NCBI RefSeq assembly: GCF_004362715.1 | Contig: NZ_SNYC01000004.1 | Coordinates: 124,001 to 188,000 of the forward strand | Direction of reading: 5' to 3' | Length of the DNA stretch: 64,000 bases | Origin: Pedobacter metabolipauper | Lineage (GTDB): Bacteria > Bacteroidota > Bacteroidia > Sphingobacteriales > Sphingobacteriaceae | Shown: in pieces, positions 1 through 8,799 of the stretch | Layout of the letters: the number at the start of each line of letters is the position of its first letter | How positions within the stretch are numbered: the stretch's first letter is position 1 | Notes under the pieces: model-generated | Database searches by the model: none | What the model saw: the letters and a program-made list of their open reading frames with translations, nothing else | Told to the model about the DNA's origin: nothing | Program-made: the position numbers and the translations under genes

Positions 1-686
1 GTGATGTTCAAAGCCAGGCCCGCATAGGTGATATACTGAAACAAATTCCTGCAGGTGGTAATCCTACCACGGCTGAGATCGGACTTGGAATTAAGCAGGC
101 ACTAGAGATCGGTACTTCGAACGGGGCAGATCAGCTTTCTGCTAAAGACGGCTTTTTAGGAAACCTGGCTGTAAAGATCCTTTTTCCACCCGAAGCTCAG
201 AAAGTAGAAAAAACCTTGCGTACTATCGGATTTGGCTCACTGGCAGATAATGTAATTACCAGTCTAAACCGGGCTGCCGAAGATGCCGCCAAAGAAGCAA
301 AACCTATATTTATCTCAGCCATTAAGCAAATGACCATTGCCGATGCCACCAATATTCTTCTTGGAAATAAGGATGCCGCAACCACTTATTTTAAAAGAGT
401 AACTACGTCTCAGCTCATGGAAAAATTTAAACCGGTTATTTCAAGCAGCCTTACTAAAGTTGGGGCTACCAAGTATTGGGGCGATGCTGCCAGCCAATAC
501 AATAAGATCCCATTGGTAAAACCAGTTTCAACGGATCTGTCTGACTATGTAGCTCAAAAAGCGATAGAAGGAATGTTTATCCAGGTTGCACAGGAAGAGC
601 TTAAGATCAGGGATAATATCGGGGCCCGCTCTACCACACTTCTGCAAAAAGTATTTGGTTACGCAGATAAGAATAAAACAAAATAA
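1..686 (+). CDS. DUF4197 family protein (5' truncated by window)
   Basis: The reading frame is open from base 3 to a TAA at 684-686, so the N-terminus lies outside the window and the first internal ATG at 216 is not the true start. The visible 227 or so residues contain the conserved features of DUF4197: an ALEIGTSNGADQLS-type segment near the start, a hydrophobic KILFPPEAQ stretch, and the C-terminal AIEGMFIQVAQEE region followed by the TTLLQKVFG end. DUF4197 proteins are usually exported proteins of about 230-260 residues with no established function. The following helicase gene starts 42 nt downstream and may be read from its own promoter. The family call is from recall of the conserved blocks. 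Confidence 0.85.
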   Translation, partial: DVQSQARIGDILKQIPAGGNPTTAEIGLGIKQALEIGTSNGADQLSAKDGFLGNLAVKILFPPEAQKVEKTLRTIGFGSLADNVITSLNRAAEDAAKEAKPIFISAIKQMTIADATNILLGNKDAATTYFKRVTTSQLMEKFKPVISSSLTKVGATKYWGDAASQYNKIPLVKPVSTDLSDYVAQKAIEGMFIQVAQEELKIRDNIGARSTTLLQKVFGYADKNKTK

Positions 687-728
687 AAAGGGTACTTTTA
701 TACGGTAAAACTAACAACATAGAAGTAA

Positions 729-1946
729 TTGGATTTTAAAGATTTTAATTTTAACCCGGAACTATTTGAAGGATTATTGGCAATGGGGTTTCGCAATGCA
801 ACGCCCATTCAGCAGGAAGCCATCCCACTAATTCTAGATAAAAAAGATTTAATAGCCTGCGCTCAGACAGGAACAGGAAAAACAGGAGCCTATCTTTTGC
901 CAATCATGAACATGATTGCCGGAACTGAGGAACGACACAACAATACCCTGATCCTGGCTCCCACCCGAGAACTGGCCCAACAAATAGATTTGCAGGTAGA
1001 GGCTTTGTCCTATTTTACAAATATCAGCTCATTAACCGTATATGGTGGTGGCGATGGTATTGCGTATGAACAGCAAAAACGCTCCATGCGCGAAGGTGTG
1101 GATATTATCATTGCAACACCTGGCCGTTTGATCTCTCACCTGTCTTCCGGACTTTTAAAGCTGGATCAGCTTCAGCACCTTGTTCTTGATGAGGCAGACA
1201 GAATGCTGGACATGGGTTTCTATGACGATATTATGCGCATTGTTAGCTTTTTGCCTGAAAAGAGGCAAACTGTTCTTTTCTCTGCAACTATGCCACCTAA
1301 GATTAGAACATTGGCAGGTAAACTACTGCACAATCCGGAACAGATCAGTATTGCGATTTCAAAACCCGCTGCCGGTATTAACCAGCAAGCCTATATCGTT
1401 CATGATGAACAAAAAGTAAAATTGCTTACTGAACTCATGAAAAATGTGGAATATCCGAGTATCCTGATCTTTGCCTCCACAAAAGATAAAGTAAAAACAT
1501 TAGGTAAAGTATTCCGCGGACTTGGTTTTAAAGCTGAAGCATTTCATTCTGATCTCGACCAAAAAGAACGGGAGAGCATTTTACTTGAATTTAAGAATAG
1601 AAGAGTTCCTGTGTTGATAGGTACAGATGTTCTTTCAAGAGGCATAGATGTTGAAGGAATCAGTTTGGTCATTAACTTTGATGTTCCGCATGATCCTGAA
1701 GATTATATTCACCGGATTGGAAGAACGGCAAGGGCTGCCACTACAGGCACCGCGATTACCCTTGTAAATGACAAGGACAAGCGTAAGTTTGCAAACATTG
1801 AAAAACTGATAGATAAGAAGATTGACCGCATGCCTTTACCTGAGCATCTGGGCGAAGCACCTTCAGAAACTGCTTCTGCAGCATCATCTGTAGGTCGTCC
1901 AAAAACCGATCAAAAACGAAAATTCTGGAAAAAGAAACCTAAGTAA
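729..1946 (+). CDS. DEAD-box ATP-dependent RNA helicase (RhlE-like)
   Basis: This 405-residue protein unwinds RNA duplexes using ATP, probably in ribosome assembly or mRNA turnover in the cytoplasm. Visible in order are the Q motif (GF...TPIQQEAIP, residues 20-33), Walker A AQTGTGKT (45-52), PTRELAQQ (78-85), TPGR (130-133), DEAD (154-157), SAT (185-187) and the C-terminal RecA domain with the HRIGRTARA motif near 330. The C-terminus is a short basic tail rich in Lys, a typical RNA-binding extension of the RhlE/SrmB group. The start is a TTG; there is no upstream ATG in frame, and the protein begins directly before the Q-motif region as expected. A TACTTTTA -7-like box lies at 693-700. Confidence 0.93.
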   Translation: MDFKDFNFNPELFEGLLAMGFRNATPIQQEAIPLILDKKDLIACAQTGTGKTGAYLLPIMNMIAGTEERHNNTLILAPTRELAQQIDLQVEALSYFTNISSLTVYGGGDGIAYEQQKRSMREGVDIIIATPGRLISHLSSGLLKLDQLQHLVLDEADRMLDMGFYDDIMRIVSFLPEKRQTVLFSATMPPKIRTLAGKLLHNPEQISIAISKPAAGINQQAYIVHDEQKVKLLTELMKNVEYPSILIFASTKDKVKTLGKVFRGLGFKAEAFHSDLDQKERESILLEFKNRRVPVLIGTDVLSRGIDVEGISLVINFDVPHDPEDYIHRIGRTARAATTGTAITLVNDKDKRKFANIEKLIDKKIDRMPLPEHLGEAPSETASAASSVGRPKTDQKRKFWKKKPK

Positions 1947-1952
1947 AATTCA

Positions 1953-1960
1953 TATCTTTA
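1953..1960 (+). promoter_or_regulatory. -7 box TATCTTTA of rarA
   Basis: This matches the Bacteroidota -7 consensus TAnnTTTG in seven of eight positions in effect (final A instead of G). It ends 4 nt before the rarA ATG, so transcription would start at or next to the start codon. No clear -33 TTTG was found. Confidence 0.45.
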
Positions 1961-1964
1961 CTTT

Positions 1965-3245
1965 ATGCAGAACCTCCCTCCTTTAGCTGAACGTATGCGC
2001 CCCCAAAATCTCGATGAGTATGTTGGGCAAAAACATTTGGTGGGGCCAGAGGCTGTATTAAGAAAAGCGATACAAAGCAGTCAGCTTCCATCAATGATCT
2101 TTTGGGGTCCGCCGGGAGTTGGAAAAACTACGCTCGCATATATCATATCGCAAACACTGGACCGTCCGTTCTTTAATTTAAGCGCCATCAATTCTGGTGT
2201 AAAGGATATTAGAGAGGTTATTGACAGGGCAGCACAGCTTAAAAATAGCCTGATGGGGCTTCCCATCCTATTTATAGATGAGATTCATCGGTTTAGCAAA
2301 TCTCAGCAAGATAGCTTACTTGGTGCGGTTGAACGTGGATTAGTCACTTTAATAGGGGCAACCACAGAGAATCCTTCTTTTGAGGTCATCTCTGCTTTGC
2401 TTTCCAGATGCCAGGTTTACATTCTTAAATCATTGGACGAAACCGAACTTTCCGGCTTGCTGCAAACGGCCATCAAACAGGATGTTGTGCTTAAAGAAAA
2501 GAAGATTACCATTAAGGAGCATGAAGCGCTGATCCGTTTATCTGGTGGTGACGCCAGGAAGTTATTAAATGTTTTAGAGATTGCTGTAAATGGAATTGGC
2601 GGCAATAAAATTGTGTTGACCAATGAAAATGTATTGGCACATGCCCAGCAAAACCTAGCCTTATATGATAAGGCCGGAGAGCAGCATTACGACATTATTT
2701 CTGCATTTATTAAATCTATACGCGGAAGTGACCCCAATGCTGCGGTATACTGGCTGGCAAGAATGATTGAAGGGGGTGAAGACCCGCTCTTTATTGCCCG
2801 CAGATTATTGATCTTATCCTCTGAGGACATTGGAAACGCAAACCCGAATGCTTTGCTATTGGCAAACAACTGCTTTACCGCAGTCAATGTCATTGGCTAT
2901 CCGGAAGCCCGGATCATTTTATCCCAGTGCGTAACTTATCTGGCCAGTTCAGCAAAAAGCAACGCTTCTTACGAAGCCATCAACCAGGCGCAGGCGTTAG
3001 TAAGACAAACTGGAAACCTGCCCGTCCCGCTACACATCAGAAATGCGCCCACCAAACTGATGAAGAACATTGGCTATGGGAAAGATTATCAATACGCTCA
3101 CGGTTATGCCGGAAATTTCTCTGCGCAGGAATATTTTCCGGATGAACTTAGCGGAACCAAACTTTATGACCCTGGTAAAAATGCCGCAGAAGAAAAAATG
3201 AGGGAAAAACTCAGGCACAACTGGAAGGACAAATATGGATATTGA
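1965..3245 (+). CDS. rarA: Replication-associated recombination protein A (AAA+ ATPase)
   Basis: RarA (MgsA) is a clamp-loader-related AAA+ ATPase acting at stalled replication forks. The 426-residue product has the N-terminal LAERMRPQNLDEYVGQ motif, Walker A GPPGVGKTT around residues 47-55, Walker B LFIDEIHRF near 101-109, the sensor-1 GATTENPSF block, and the C-terminal tetramerisation domain containing YEAINQAQALV and RNAPTKLMK. Length fits the family (about 420-450). It follows the helicase by 18 nt but carries its own -7 box immediately before the ATG, so it can be expressed independently. The C-terminus is complete, ending close to the DUF5687 permease gene. Confidence 0.95.
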   Translation: MQNLPPLAERMRPQNLDEYVGQKHLVGPEAVLRKAIQSSQLPSMIFWGPPGVGKTTLAYIISQTLDRPFFNLSAINSGVKDIREVIDRAAQLKNSLMGLPILFIDEIHRFSKSQQDSLLGAVERGLVTLIGATTENPSFEVISALLSRCQVYILKSLDETELSGLLQTAIKQDVVLKEKKITIKEHEALIRLSGGDARKLLNVLEIAVNGIGGNKIVLTNENVLAHAQQNLALYDKAGEQHYDIISAFIKSIRGSDPNAAVYWLARMIEGGEDPLFIARRLLILSSEDIGNANPNALLLANNCFTAVNVIGYPEARIILSQCVTYLASSAKSNASYEAINQAQALVRQTGNLPVPLHIRNAPTKLMKNIGYGKDYQYAHGYAGNFSAQEYFPDELSGTKLYDPGKNAAEEKMREKLRHNWKDKYGY

Positions 3246-3308
3246 TGTAACAAAAGCAAAAATATCCAATCCTAATAAACAAATAAAGAATAACTACTAA
3301 TACCTGAT

Positions 3309-4781
3309 ATGCTAAAAACCTTTTTAAGCCATCAACAAAAGTCATTTTGGCGCTCCCGAAATAAAGGAGGCAGCATAGCTGCACAAGTCGTACTCGGCTT
3401 TTTTATGCTTTATTTTCTAGCAATTGCCCTGGCTATTGGATTCGGGATGGCCAGTTTTCTACCAAAGATATTTAAAGACCAGGATGCCATTACCAGCTTT
3501 AATGGTTTAATCTTATACTACTTTGCCTTTGATTTTTTAATGCGGATGCAGCTGCAGGAGCTGCCAACATTAAGCATCATTCCTTACCTGCACCTTAAAG
3601 TTCCAAAACGGAAGATCATCCAGTTTCTGAATGCAAAGGCCATGTTTTCTGCATTTAACCTTTGGCCGTTCTTTATTTTTCTGCCATTCTGCTTTATCCA
3701 TATACTATCGGCATACGGCGGCCTGACTACGCTGATGTACATTGTAGCCATCCTGTCTATCATGGTGTTTAACAACTACCTTGTATTATACATTAAAAGA
3801 AAATCCATTTCTAACATCATATATACTGTTATTGGTCTGGGTGTTCTTGCTGCGTTTGCTGCGCTGGAATATTACAAAGTGATTTCTATTATGAAAGCAT
3901 CTGATGCCATTTTCGGCTCAATTGCTGCTCAGCCCTACTTAGGTCTGATCTTTACTGCAGCTGCATTCGGGATTTTTACAATCAACTCAACCTACCTGCG
4001 CAAGAACTTATATGTAGAAGAACTAAGTACGGCACAAGAGAAAAAGGTTAGTACAGATTATGCGTTTTTAAACCGCTTTGGAAAGGTCGGTGTCCTTGCA
4101 GCCTTAGAATTAAAATTAATTCTGCGGCATAAACGGTCGCGCTCAACAGCAATGCTTGGATTTTTGTTCCTGTTATACGGCTTCATCTTTTACAAAGAAA
4201 AGGCCATTGCCGGGAATGAGTTCGGGAAGATGATGTTCGGCGCAATCTTTATGACAGGTATCTTTATCATCACCTACGGACAATTCTTATTTGCATGGCA
4301 GAGCACGCACTTTGATGGTTTACTGAGCAATAAGATCAATTTTAAAGATTTTATAAAGGCCAAATTCCTGTTGTTCACCATCGCATGTACGCTGGTAACT
4401 ATACTGGCCAGCTTTTATGGGTTTTTAAGTCCTAAATTACTATTGCTTCATGTAGCTACCTATCTGTATAATGTAGGGTTCGGAATCGTAGTTGTCCTGT
4501 ATTTGGGCACCATGAACTATAAAAGATTAGACATTACAAAAAGTGCAAGCTTTAATTACCAGGGTATGGGAGCAACGCAATGGATTCTTGTTCTGCCATA
4601 TGCATTAACGCCTATTCTAATTTATTTACCTTTTGGGGCATTAAATATGCCTTATGTAGGTCTAATGGTTCTTTCTGCATTTGGATTGATCATGCTGCTG
4701 ATGCGTGGGTTTTGGGTAAATTATATTACCAAAAGATTTGAACAACAACGATATAAAATGTCTGAGGGTTATAGAGAATAA
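3309..4781 (+). CDS. DUF5687 family ABC transporter permease
   Basis: This 490-residue polytopic membrane protein has about ten to twelve hydrophobic segments, beginning with a strong one at residues 26-50 after a basic N-terminal stretch (HQQKSFWRSRNKGG). The pattern and the N-terminal sequence match DUF5687, a Bacteroidota permease family that is regularly encoded beside an ABC ATPase. The ATPase gene follows after only 2 nt, so the two form one transport system. Substrate is not known; ABC-2-like exporters of this kind are often linked to lipid or peptide export, but nothing here decides that. Confidence 0.85.
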   Translation: MLKTFLSHQQKSFWRSRNKGGSIAAQVVLGFFMLYFLAIALAIGFGMASFLPKIFKDQDAITSFNGLILYYFAFDFLMRMQLQELPTLSIIPYLHLKVPKRKIIQFLNAKAMFSAFNLWPFFIFLPFCFIHILSAYGGLTTLMYIVAILSIMVFNNYLVLYIKRKSISNIIYTVIGLGVLAAFAALEYYKVISIMKASDAIFGSIAAQPYLGLIFTAAAFGIFTINSTYLRKNLYVEELSTAQEKKVSTDYAFLNRFGKVGVLAALELKLILRHKRSRSTAMLGFLFLLYGFIFYKEKAIAGNEFGKMMFGAIFMTGIFIITYGQFLFAWQSTHFDGLLSNKINFKDFIKAKFLLFTIACTLVTILASFYGFLSPKLLLLHVATYLYNVGFGIVVVLYLGTMNYKRLDITKSASFNYQGMGATQWILVLPYALTPILIYLPFGALNMPYVGLMVLSAFGLIMLLMRGFWVNYITKRFEQQRYKMSEGYRE

Positions 4782-4783
4782 TT

Positions 4784-5482
4784 ATGATTTTAGAAGTTAA
4801 CAATTTACAGAAAATTTATGGCGGTAAAACTGTTGTAAATATTGAGAACATACAAATTCAACAAGGAGAAACTATTGGTTTGGTCGGTAATAATGGTGCC
4901 GGTAAAACTACCTTTTTCCGTATGCTTCTGGATCTGATTCGCCCTTCACAAGGTACGATCTTATCAAAGGGAGAAAATGTAATGCAGAGCGACGCCTGGA
5001 AAAACTATACCGCATCATTTTTAGATGAGGGTTTCCTGATCGATTATTTAACTCCGGAAGAGTATTTCACATTTATAGGAAGCCTGCACGATTTAAGCAT
5101 AGCTGATGTAAAAGCATACCTGGCAAAGTATGCTGATTTTTTTAATGGTGAGATCTTAAATAGCGGCAAGTATATCCGCGATTTTAGCAAGGGCAATCAG
5201 AATAAGATTGGAATTGCTGCTGCATTGATGCAGGATCCGGAGTTCTTAGTGCTGGATGAGCCCTTTGCAAATCTTGACCCTACTACACAGATCAGATTAA
5301 AAACCCTGATAAAAACATTAAAAACAGAACGTACAATGACCACATTAATTTCCAGTCATGATTTAAACCACGTTACTGACGTGTGCGACCGGATCATTCT
5401 GTTAGAGAAAGGTATTGTGATTAAAGATTTTCATACGGATGAGAATACATTAAAAGAACTGGAAGCCTATTTCTCAGAATAA
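4784..5482 (+). CDS. ABC transporter ATP-binding protein paired with DUF5687 permease
   Basis: A 232-residue nucleotide-binding subunit with Walker A GNNGAGKTT (about residues 36-44), Walker B FLVLDEPFANLDP, and the H-loop SSHDLNHV. The signature motif is degenerate (FSKGNQNK in place of LSGGQ), and the usual Q-loop glutamine is replaced by a FLDE segment; both are seen in the group of ABC-2 type ATPases with a YLPE-like loop. It starts 2 nt after the permease stop, so translational coupling is likely. The protein acts at the inner face of the cytoplasmic membrane. Substrate unknown. Confidence 0.92.
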   Translation: MILEVNNLQKIYGGKTVVNIENIQIQQGETIGLVGNNGAGKTTFFRMLLDLIRPSQGTILSKGENVMQSDAWKNYTASFLDEGFLIDYLTPEEYFTFIGSLHDLSIADVKAYLAKYADFFNGEILNSGKYIRDFSKGNQNKIGIAAALMQDPEFLVLDEPFANLDPTTQIRLKTLIKTLKTERTMTTLISSHDLNHVTDVCDRIILLEKGIVIKDFHTDENTLKELEAYFSE

Positions 5483-5528
5483 AATCAAATTTTAAAATAA
5501 AACAATTGTACTGAATTTTAGTCGCCCT

Positions 5529-5551
5529 CAAAGGATCTTTAATGTCCTTTG
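5529..5551 (+). terminator. Weak hairpin after the ABC pair
   Basis: A 7-bp stem (CAAAGGA / TCCTTTG) with a 9-nt loop lies 47 nt after the ATPase stop. There is no T-tract, so it may be a weak terminator or simply a chance hairpin. The rest of 5483-5617 shows no gene. Confidence 0.3.
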
Positions 5552-5617
5552 ATCTTATGTGCGCTGGCTAAATTCATTATTTGCAACAATAAAAATACAA
5601 AAGGCTAAAACTGGCAC

Positions 5618-5625
5618 TACGTTTG
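5618..5625 (+). promoter_or_regulatory. -7 box TACGTTTG of OmpA-family gene
   Basis: Exact TAnnTTTG match 32 nt upstream of the ATG at 5658. No TTTG was found at the usual 19-21 nt spacing upstream. Confidence 0.5.
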
Positions 5626-5657
5626 ATTAACACCGGATGTAAATAAATAAAAATATT

Positions 5658-6338
5658 ATGATTACTTCAAAATTTAAAATAGCAACATTTAGTATAGCAT
5701 TATCAATTGGTGCAATGGCATTTCAAGGATGCGATAGTTTAACAAAAACACAAAAAGGCGCAGGTATCGGTGCTGCTGCCGGTGGTGTAATTGGTGCTAT
5801 TATTGGTAAAAAAGCAGGTAATACTGCAGTAGGTGCTGTAATTGGTGCTGCTGTAGGTGGTACAGCTGGTGGATTTATTGGAAAAAGAATGGATAAACAA
5901 GCCGCAGAAATCCAGAATGCAATTCCGAATGCAGAAGTGATCCGTGAAGGTGAAGGTATCATTGTAAAATTTGATAGTGGTATTCTATTTGGCTTTGACA
6001 AAGCAGACTTAACAGCACAGGCTAAAACTAATGTTCAGTCACTAGCAAGCTCATTAAATCAATATCCTGGAACGGATATTAAGATCATAGGTCATACAGA
6101 TAATAAAGGTACAGAATCTTATAACATGGGGCTTTCTGAAAGAAGAGCCGCTGCAGTTAAAGCTTATGCCGTTTCACAAGGTGTTCCTTCATCACGTTTG
6201 ATCACTTTAGGTAAAGGATTCTCTGAGCCAATTGCTGATAATGCAACTGAAGACGGAAGATCTGCCAACCGTAGGGTTGAGGTAGTAATTGTTGCCAATG
6301 ACCAATTGAAAAAAGAAGCCCAGGCTCAAGGAAAATAA
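5658..6338 (+). CDS. OmpA-family protein with glycine-zipper domain, putative lipoprotein
   Basis: The 226-residue protein has a signal sequence ending in AFQGC with Cys25 as a possible lipidation site (the lipobox is imperfect), then a glycine-zipper region at about residues 32-76 made of alternating GAxxG repeats, and a C-terminal OmpA-like peptidoglycan-binding domain (about 105-215) with the IIGHTDNKG and LSERRAAAV motifs and NRRVEVVI end. It likely sits in the outer membrane or periplasm and holds peptidoglycan. It is monocistronic: its own -7 box lies upstream and a strong terminator follows. Similar to YiaD-type proteins. Confidence 0.9.
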   Translation: MITSKFKIATFSIALSIGAMAFQGCDSLTKTQKGAGIGAAAGGVIGAIIGKKAGNTAVGAVIGAAVGGTAGGFIGKRMDKQAAEIQNAIPNAEVIREGEGIIVKFDSGILFGFDKADLTAQAKTNVQSLASSLNQYPGTDIKIIGHTDNKGTESYNMGLSERRAAAVKAYAVSQGVPSSRLITLGKGFSEPIADNATEDGRSANRRVEVVIVANDQLKKEAQAQGK

Positions 6339-6365
6339 TCTATATCATCTACCTATAAAAAACAA

Positions 6366-6396
6366 AACCCGGTACACCATGTGTATCGGGTTTTTT
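6366..6396 (+). terminator. Rho-independent terminator, probably bidirectional
   Basis: A 12-bp stem AACCCGGTACAC / GTGTATCGGGTT (one G-U pair) with a 3-nt loop is followed by six T's. On the other strand the stem runs into a T-rich stretch, so it can also serve the convergent gene ending at 6492. Confidence 0.85.
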
Positions 6397-6491
6397 ATTA
6401 GACGTAGTTTTTACGATATTCTCAACTTATAACGTTCTCAACGTTTTTCTAACGCTCCGGGGACACTTTCTGAATGTTCTATAAACGTTCT

Positions 6492-6866
6492 CTAAATACT
6501 TTCTGAATTACTACCGCTTTCTTCGCCATAGATATCTTCAAAATAGTGTATAGCAAGTGATTTTAGGAGAAGTTCCTGTTCCATCATTGCAAAAGAAGGC
6601 ACAGGTTTTACCAGGTTCCAATGCGGCCATCCATCCTGGTCAAGACCTTCTAATTCATAGAAACCCATTTCACTTAATAATCTGCAGGTAGCAATATGCA
6701 TCAGTTCTTCTTTCTGTCGCTTGCTGTACTTCCCTGGTCCTTTTCCAAGTTCCTGTACACCAATTAAAAAAAGAACAACCTTAAGATCGGGGATATCTGA
6801 ATCAAATTCATGAGCAATCTTTTGCTGTAAGACTTTCCATTTTGCATGTGTTTCTGCAGGTTTCAT
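6492..6866 (-). CDS. Conserved hypothetical protein
   Basis: A 124-residue soluble protein I do not recognise functionally. It begins MKPAETHAKWKVLQ, contains a hydrophobic helix around DLKVVLFLIGVQELG and a Lys-rich segment GKYSKRQKEELMHIATCRLL, and ends with an acidic Ser-rich tail. No signal peptide or enzyme motif is visible. The start at 6866 is chosen over one five codons upstream because an exact TATCTTTG -7 box overlaps those upstream codons and places the transcription start at this ATG. It is a single-gene unit converging on the OmpA-family gene. Confidence 0.75.
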   Translation of the reverse strand: MKPAETHAKWKVLQQKIAHEFDSDIPDLKVVLFLIGVQELGKGPGKYSKRQKEELMHIATCRLLSEMGFYELEGLDQDGWPHWNLVKPVPSFAMMEQELLLKSLAIHYFEDIYGEESGSNSESI

Positions 6867-6870
6867 GATA

Positions 6871-6878
6871 CAAAGATA
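6871..6878 (-). promoter_or_regulatory. -7 box TATCTTTG, 4 nt before start codon
   Basis: Exact TAnnTTTG on the minus strand, ending four bases before the ATG at 6866. It implies a leaderless mRNA and fixes the start of the hypothetical gene. Confidence 0.6.
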
Positions 6879-6934
6879 CAATTACGAAAGAAGCTTTATT
6901 GCAATAAAATGTAGCGTTTAGTAAAGTGATTTAC

Positions 6935-6942
6935 TATTTTTA
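6935..6942 (+). promoter_or_regulatory. -7 box TATTTTTA of the oxidoreductase gene
   Basis: Near match to TAnnTTTG (final A) ending 4 nt before the ATG at 6947. Same tight spacing as rarA and the hypothetical gene at 6866. Confidence 0.4.
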
Positions 6943-6946
6943 GCCT

Positions 6947-7960
6947 ATGAACAAAGAAATCGTAACAGGCTTAATGGCCTATGGTATGTCTGGGAAAGTT
7001 TTTCATGCGCCTTTTATACATGCGCATCCCGGCTTTAAATTACATGCAATAACGGAACGAAATCAAAAAAATGCAAAGAACGATTATCCCGGGATAATCA
7101 GCTACAACACGCTGGATGAGCTTTTTGATGATGAAGCCATTGAACTCATGATCATCAATACCCCAAATTACACGCATTTTGATTACGCTGTAAAGGCATT
7201 AAATGCGGGCAAACATATATTGGTTGAAAAGCCTTTTACAGCAACATCTGCTGAAGCAAAGGAATTATTTAGCCTGGCCGAACAGGTAGGTAAAAAGATC
7301 TTCTTTTACCAGAACAGAAGATGGGACAGCGACTTTACTGCGGTACGACAGATTATTGAAAGCGGCAAATTGGGCAAGCTCAATGAAGTTCATTTTCGAT
7401 ATGACCGATACCGTGCAACCATTGGTATTAAACTATTTAAGGAAGAACCAATAGCAGCAAGCGGTTTGATGTACGACCTTGGACCGCATCTTCTGGATCA
7501 GGCAATAAGTATTTTTGGTAAACCAGAATCATTCCATAAAATTTTAGGAAAGAACCGCAAGGATACTAAAGTGGATGATTACTTCTCTATTCACCTGAGT
7601 TATCCGGACAGTGTCAATGTATTTGTGCATTCGAATATGCTGGTTGTTGATGCCCTTCCTGCTTTTGTGTTAAATGGTACCGACGGATCTTTACAAAAGG
7701 TTAGGGCCGACGGTCAGGAAGAGCAACTGCTAAAAGGAATGAAGCTTAATGATGAAGCATATGGATTCGAAGCTGAAGGTACAGCCGGAAAACTTACCTT
7801 GATTGATGAGCAAGGAAACAAAACTGTTCATCCGGTTCCTTCTTTAAGAGGCAGCTATCTGCCGTTATTTGAAGCCATTTACCAAAGCATTGTTAATGAT
7901 ATTGACTATCCGGTTACACAGGAACAGGTAATTACACAATTGGAGATCCTGGAGGCTTAA
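6947..7960 (+). CDS. Gfo/Idh/MocA family NAD(P)-dependent oxidoreductase
   Basis: The 337-residue protein has an N-terminal Rossmann fold with the GLMAYGMSGKVFHAPFI nucleotide-binding loop (residues 8-24), the conserved NTPNYTHF segment near 76, and the EKPFT motif around 98-102 whose lysine is catalytic in the family. The C-terminal Gfo/Idh domain follows (YDLGPHLLDQA near 180). The GxGxxGxxFHAPFI form is typical of the YulF/YhhX-type subgroup that acts on sugars or inositol-like substrates. The true substrate is not deducible. The stop lies 2 nt before the MtfA-like gene, so they are co-transcribed. Confidence 0.93.
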   Translation: MNKEIVTGLMAYGMSGKVFHAPFIHAHPGFKLHAITERNQKNAKNDYPGIISYNTLDELFDDEAIELMIINTPNYTHFDYAVKALNAGKHILVEKPFTATSAEAKELFSLAEQVGKKIFFYQNRRWDSDFTAVRQIIESGKLGKLNEVHFRYDRYRATIGIKLFKEEPIAASGLMYDLGPHLLDQAISIFGKPESFHKILGKNRKDTKVDDYFSIHLSYPDSVNVFVHSNMLVVDALPAFVLNGTDGSLQKVRADGQEEQLLKGMKLNDEAYGFEAEGTAGKLTLIDEQGNKTVHPVPSLRGSYLPLFEAIYQSIVNDIDYPVTQEQVITQLEILEA

Positions 7961-7962
7961 GC

Positions 7963-8742
7963 ATGTCATACATCCTGATCACCCTGTTTGTCATTGTGGC
8001 TTTTTACATATACAGGGGTTATCAATCCCGTTCAAAGAACAATGTGATATTAACCAGCTCTGATAAAAAGATCTTATCAGACTATGTTCACTTTTACCGT
8101 GAACTTGATGAGCAAAAGAAAGTAACTTTTGAAAATAAGATCGCAACTTTTCTCAGTTATATCCGCATAGAAGGGGTTGGTATCGTTATTGGTCCATTGG
8201 ATAGACTCTTAGTTGCTTCAAGTGCTATTATTCCAATATTTGGATTTGACAAGTGGAAATACAATAACTTAACAAACGTTTTGCTTTATCCAGACACCTT
8301 CAATAAAGACTTCCAGTTTGAAGGTGCTGAACGGCAAATTATGGGCATGGTTGGAGAAGGCTATATGAATGGGCAAATGATCTTATCCAGATCTGCCTTG
8401 TTACTTGGATTCTCAAATGCAGCAGATAAAGAAAATACAGGTATCCACGAGTTTGTTCACCTGCTGGATAAATCTGATGGGGCAACGGATGGCATTCCTG
8501 AAAACCTCATGAAACATGAATATACATTACCATGGATAAAAATGGTCCATCAGGAAATGCAGCGCATTGAAAAGGGAAAATCAGACATTAACCCTTATGC
8601 CATTACCAATGAAGCAGAATTCTTTGCTGTGGTTTCTGAGTATTTCTTTGAAAAACCCGATCAGTTCAAAAAGAAACATCCGGAGTTATATGAAATATTA
8701 GCACAAACATTTCTACAGGACCCGGTACAACAAAAAGCATGA
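7963..8742 (+). CDS. MtfA-like zinc metallopeptidase (M90)
   Basis: A 259-residue protein with one N-terminal membrane-spanning segment (residues 2-18) followed by the M90/MtfA domain. The zinc site is HEFVH at 162-166, with a downstream NEAEFFAVVSEYFF segment supplying the likely third ligand. MtfA of enterobacteria binds the glucose regulator Mlc, but the N-terminal anchor and the Bacteroidota background make that role unlikely here; the substrate is unknown. The gene begins 2 nt after the oxidoreductase and ends before a large hairpin. Confidence 0.88.
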   Translation: MSYILITLFVIVAFYIYRGYQSRSKNNVILTSSDKKILSDYVHFYRELDEQKKVTFENKIATFLSYIRIEGVGIVIGPLDRLLVASSAIIPIFGFDKWKYNNLTNVLLYPDTFNKDFQFEGAERQIMGMVGEGYMNGQMILSRSALLLGFSNAADKENTGIHEFVHLLDKSDGATDGIPENLMKHEYTLPWIKMVHQEMQRIEKGKSDINPYAITNEAEFFAVVSEYFFEKPDQFKKKHPELYEILAQTFLQDPVQQKA

Positions 8743-8755
8743 TCTAAGTACTGCA

Positions 8756-8799
8756 AAATGCTTTAAGCTCCTGGAACATTCCGTGAACTTAAAGCATTT
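8756..8799. terminator. Bidirectional hairpin between convergent genes
   Basis: A perfect 12-bp stem (AAATGCTTTAAG / CTTAAAGCATTT) encloses a 20-nt loop that itself holds a GGAA/TTCC stem. It lies between the MtfA-like gene and the minus-strand hydrolase, and its right arm reaches into the hydrolase stop codon. Confidence 0.6.

Noticed and set aside
5723..6001. 92-residue minus-strand frame over the glycine-zipper region
   Set aside because: Antisense to repetitive GGT/GCT codons of the OmpA-family gene; Pro/Ala/Ile-rich shadow.
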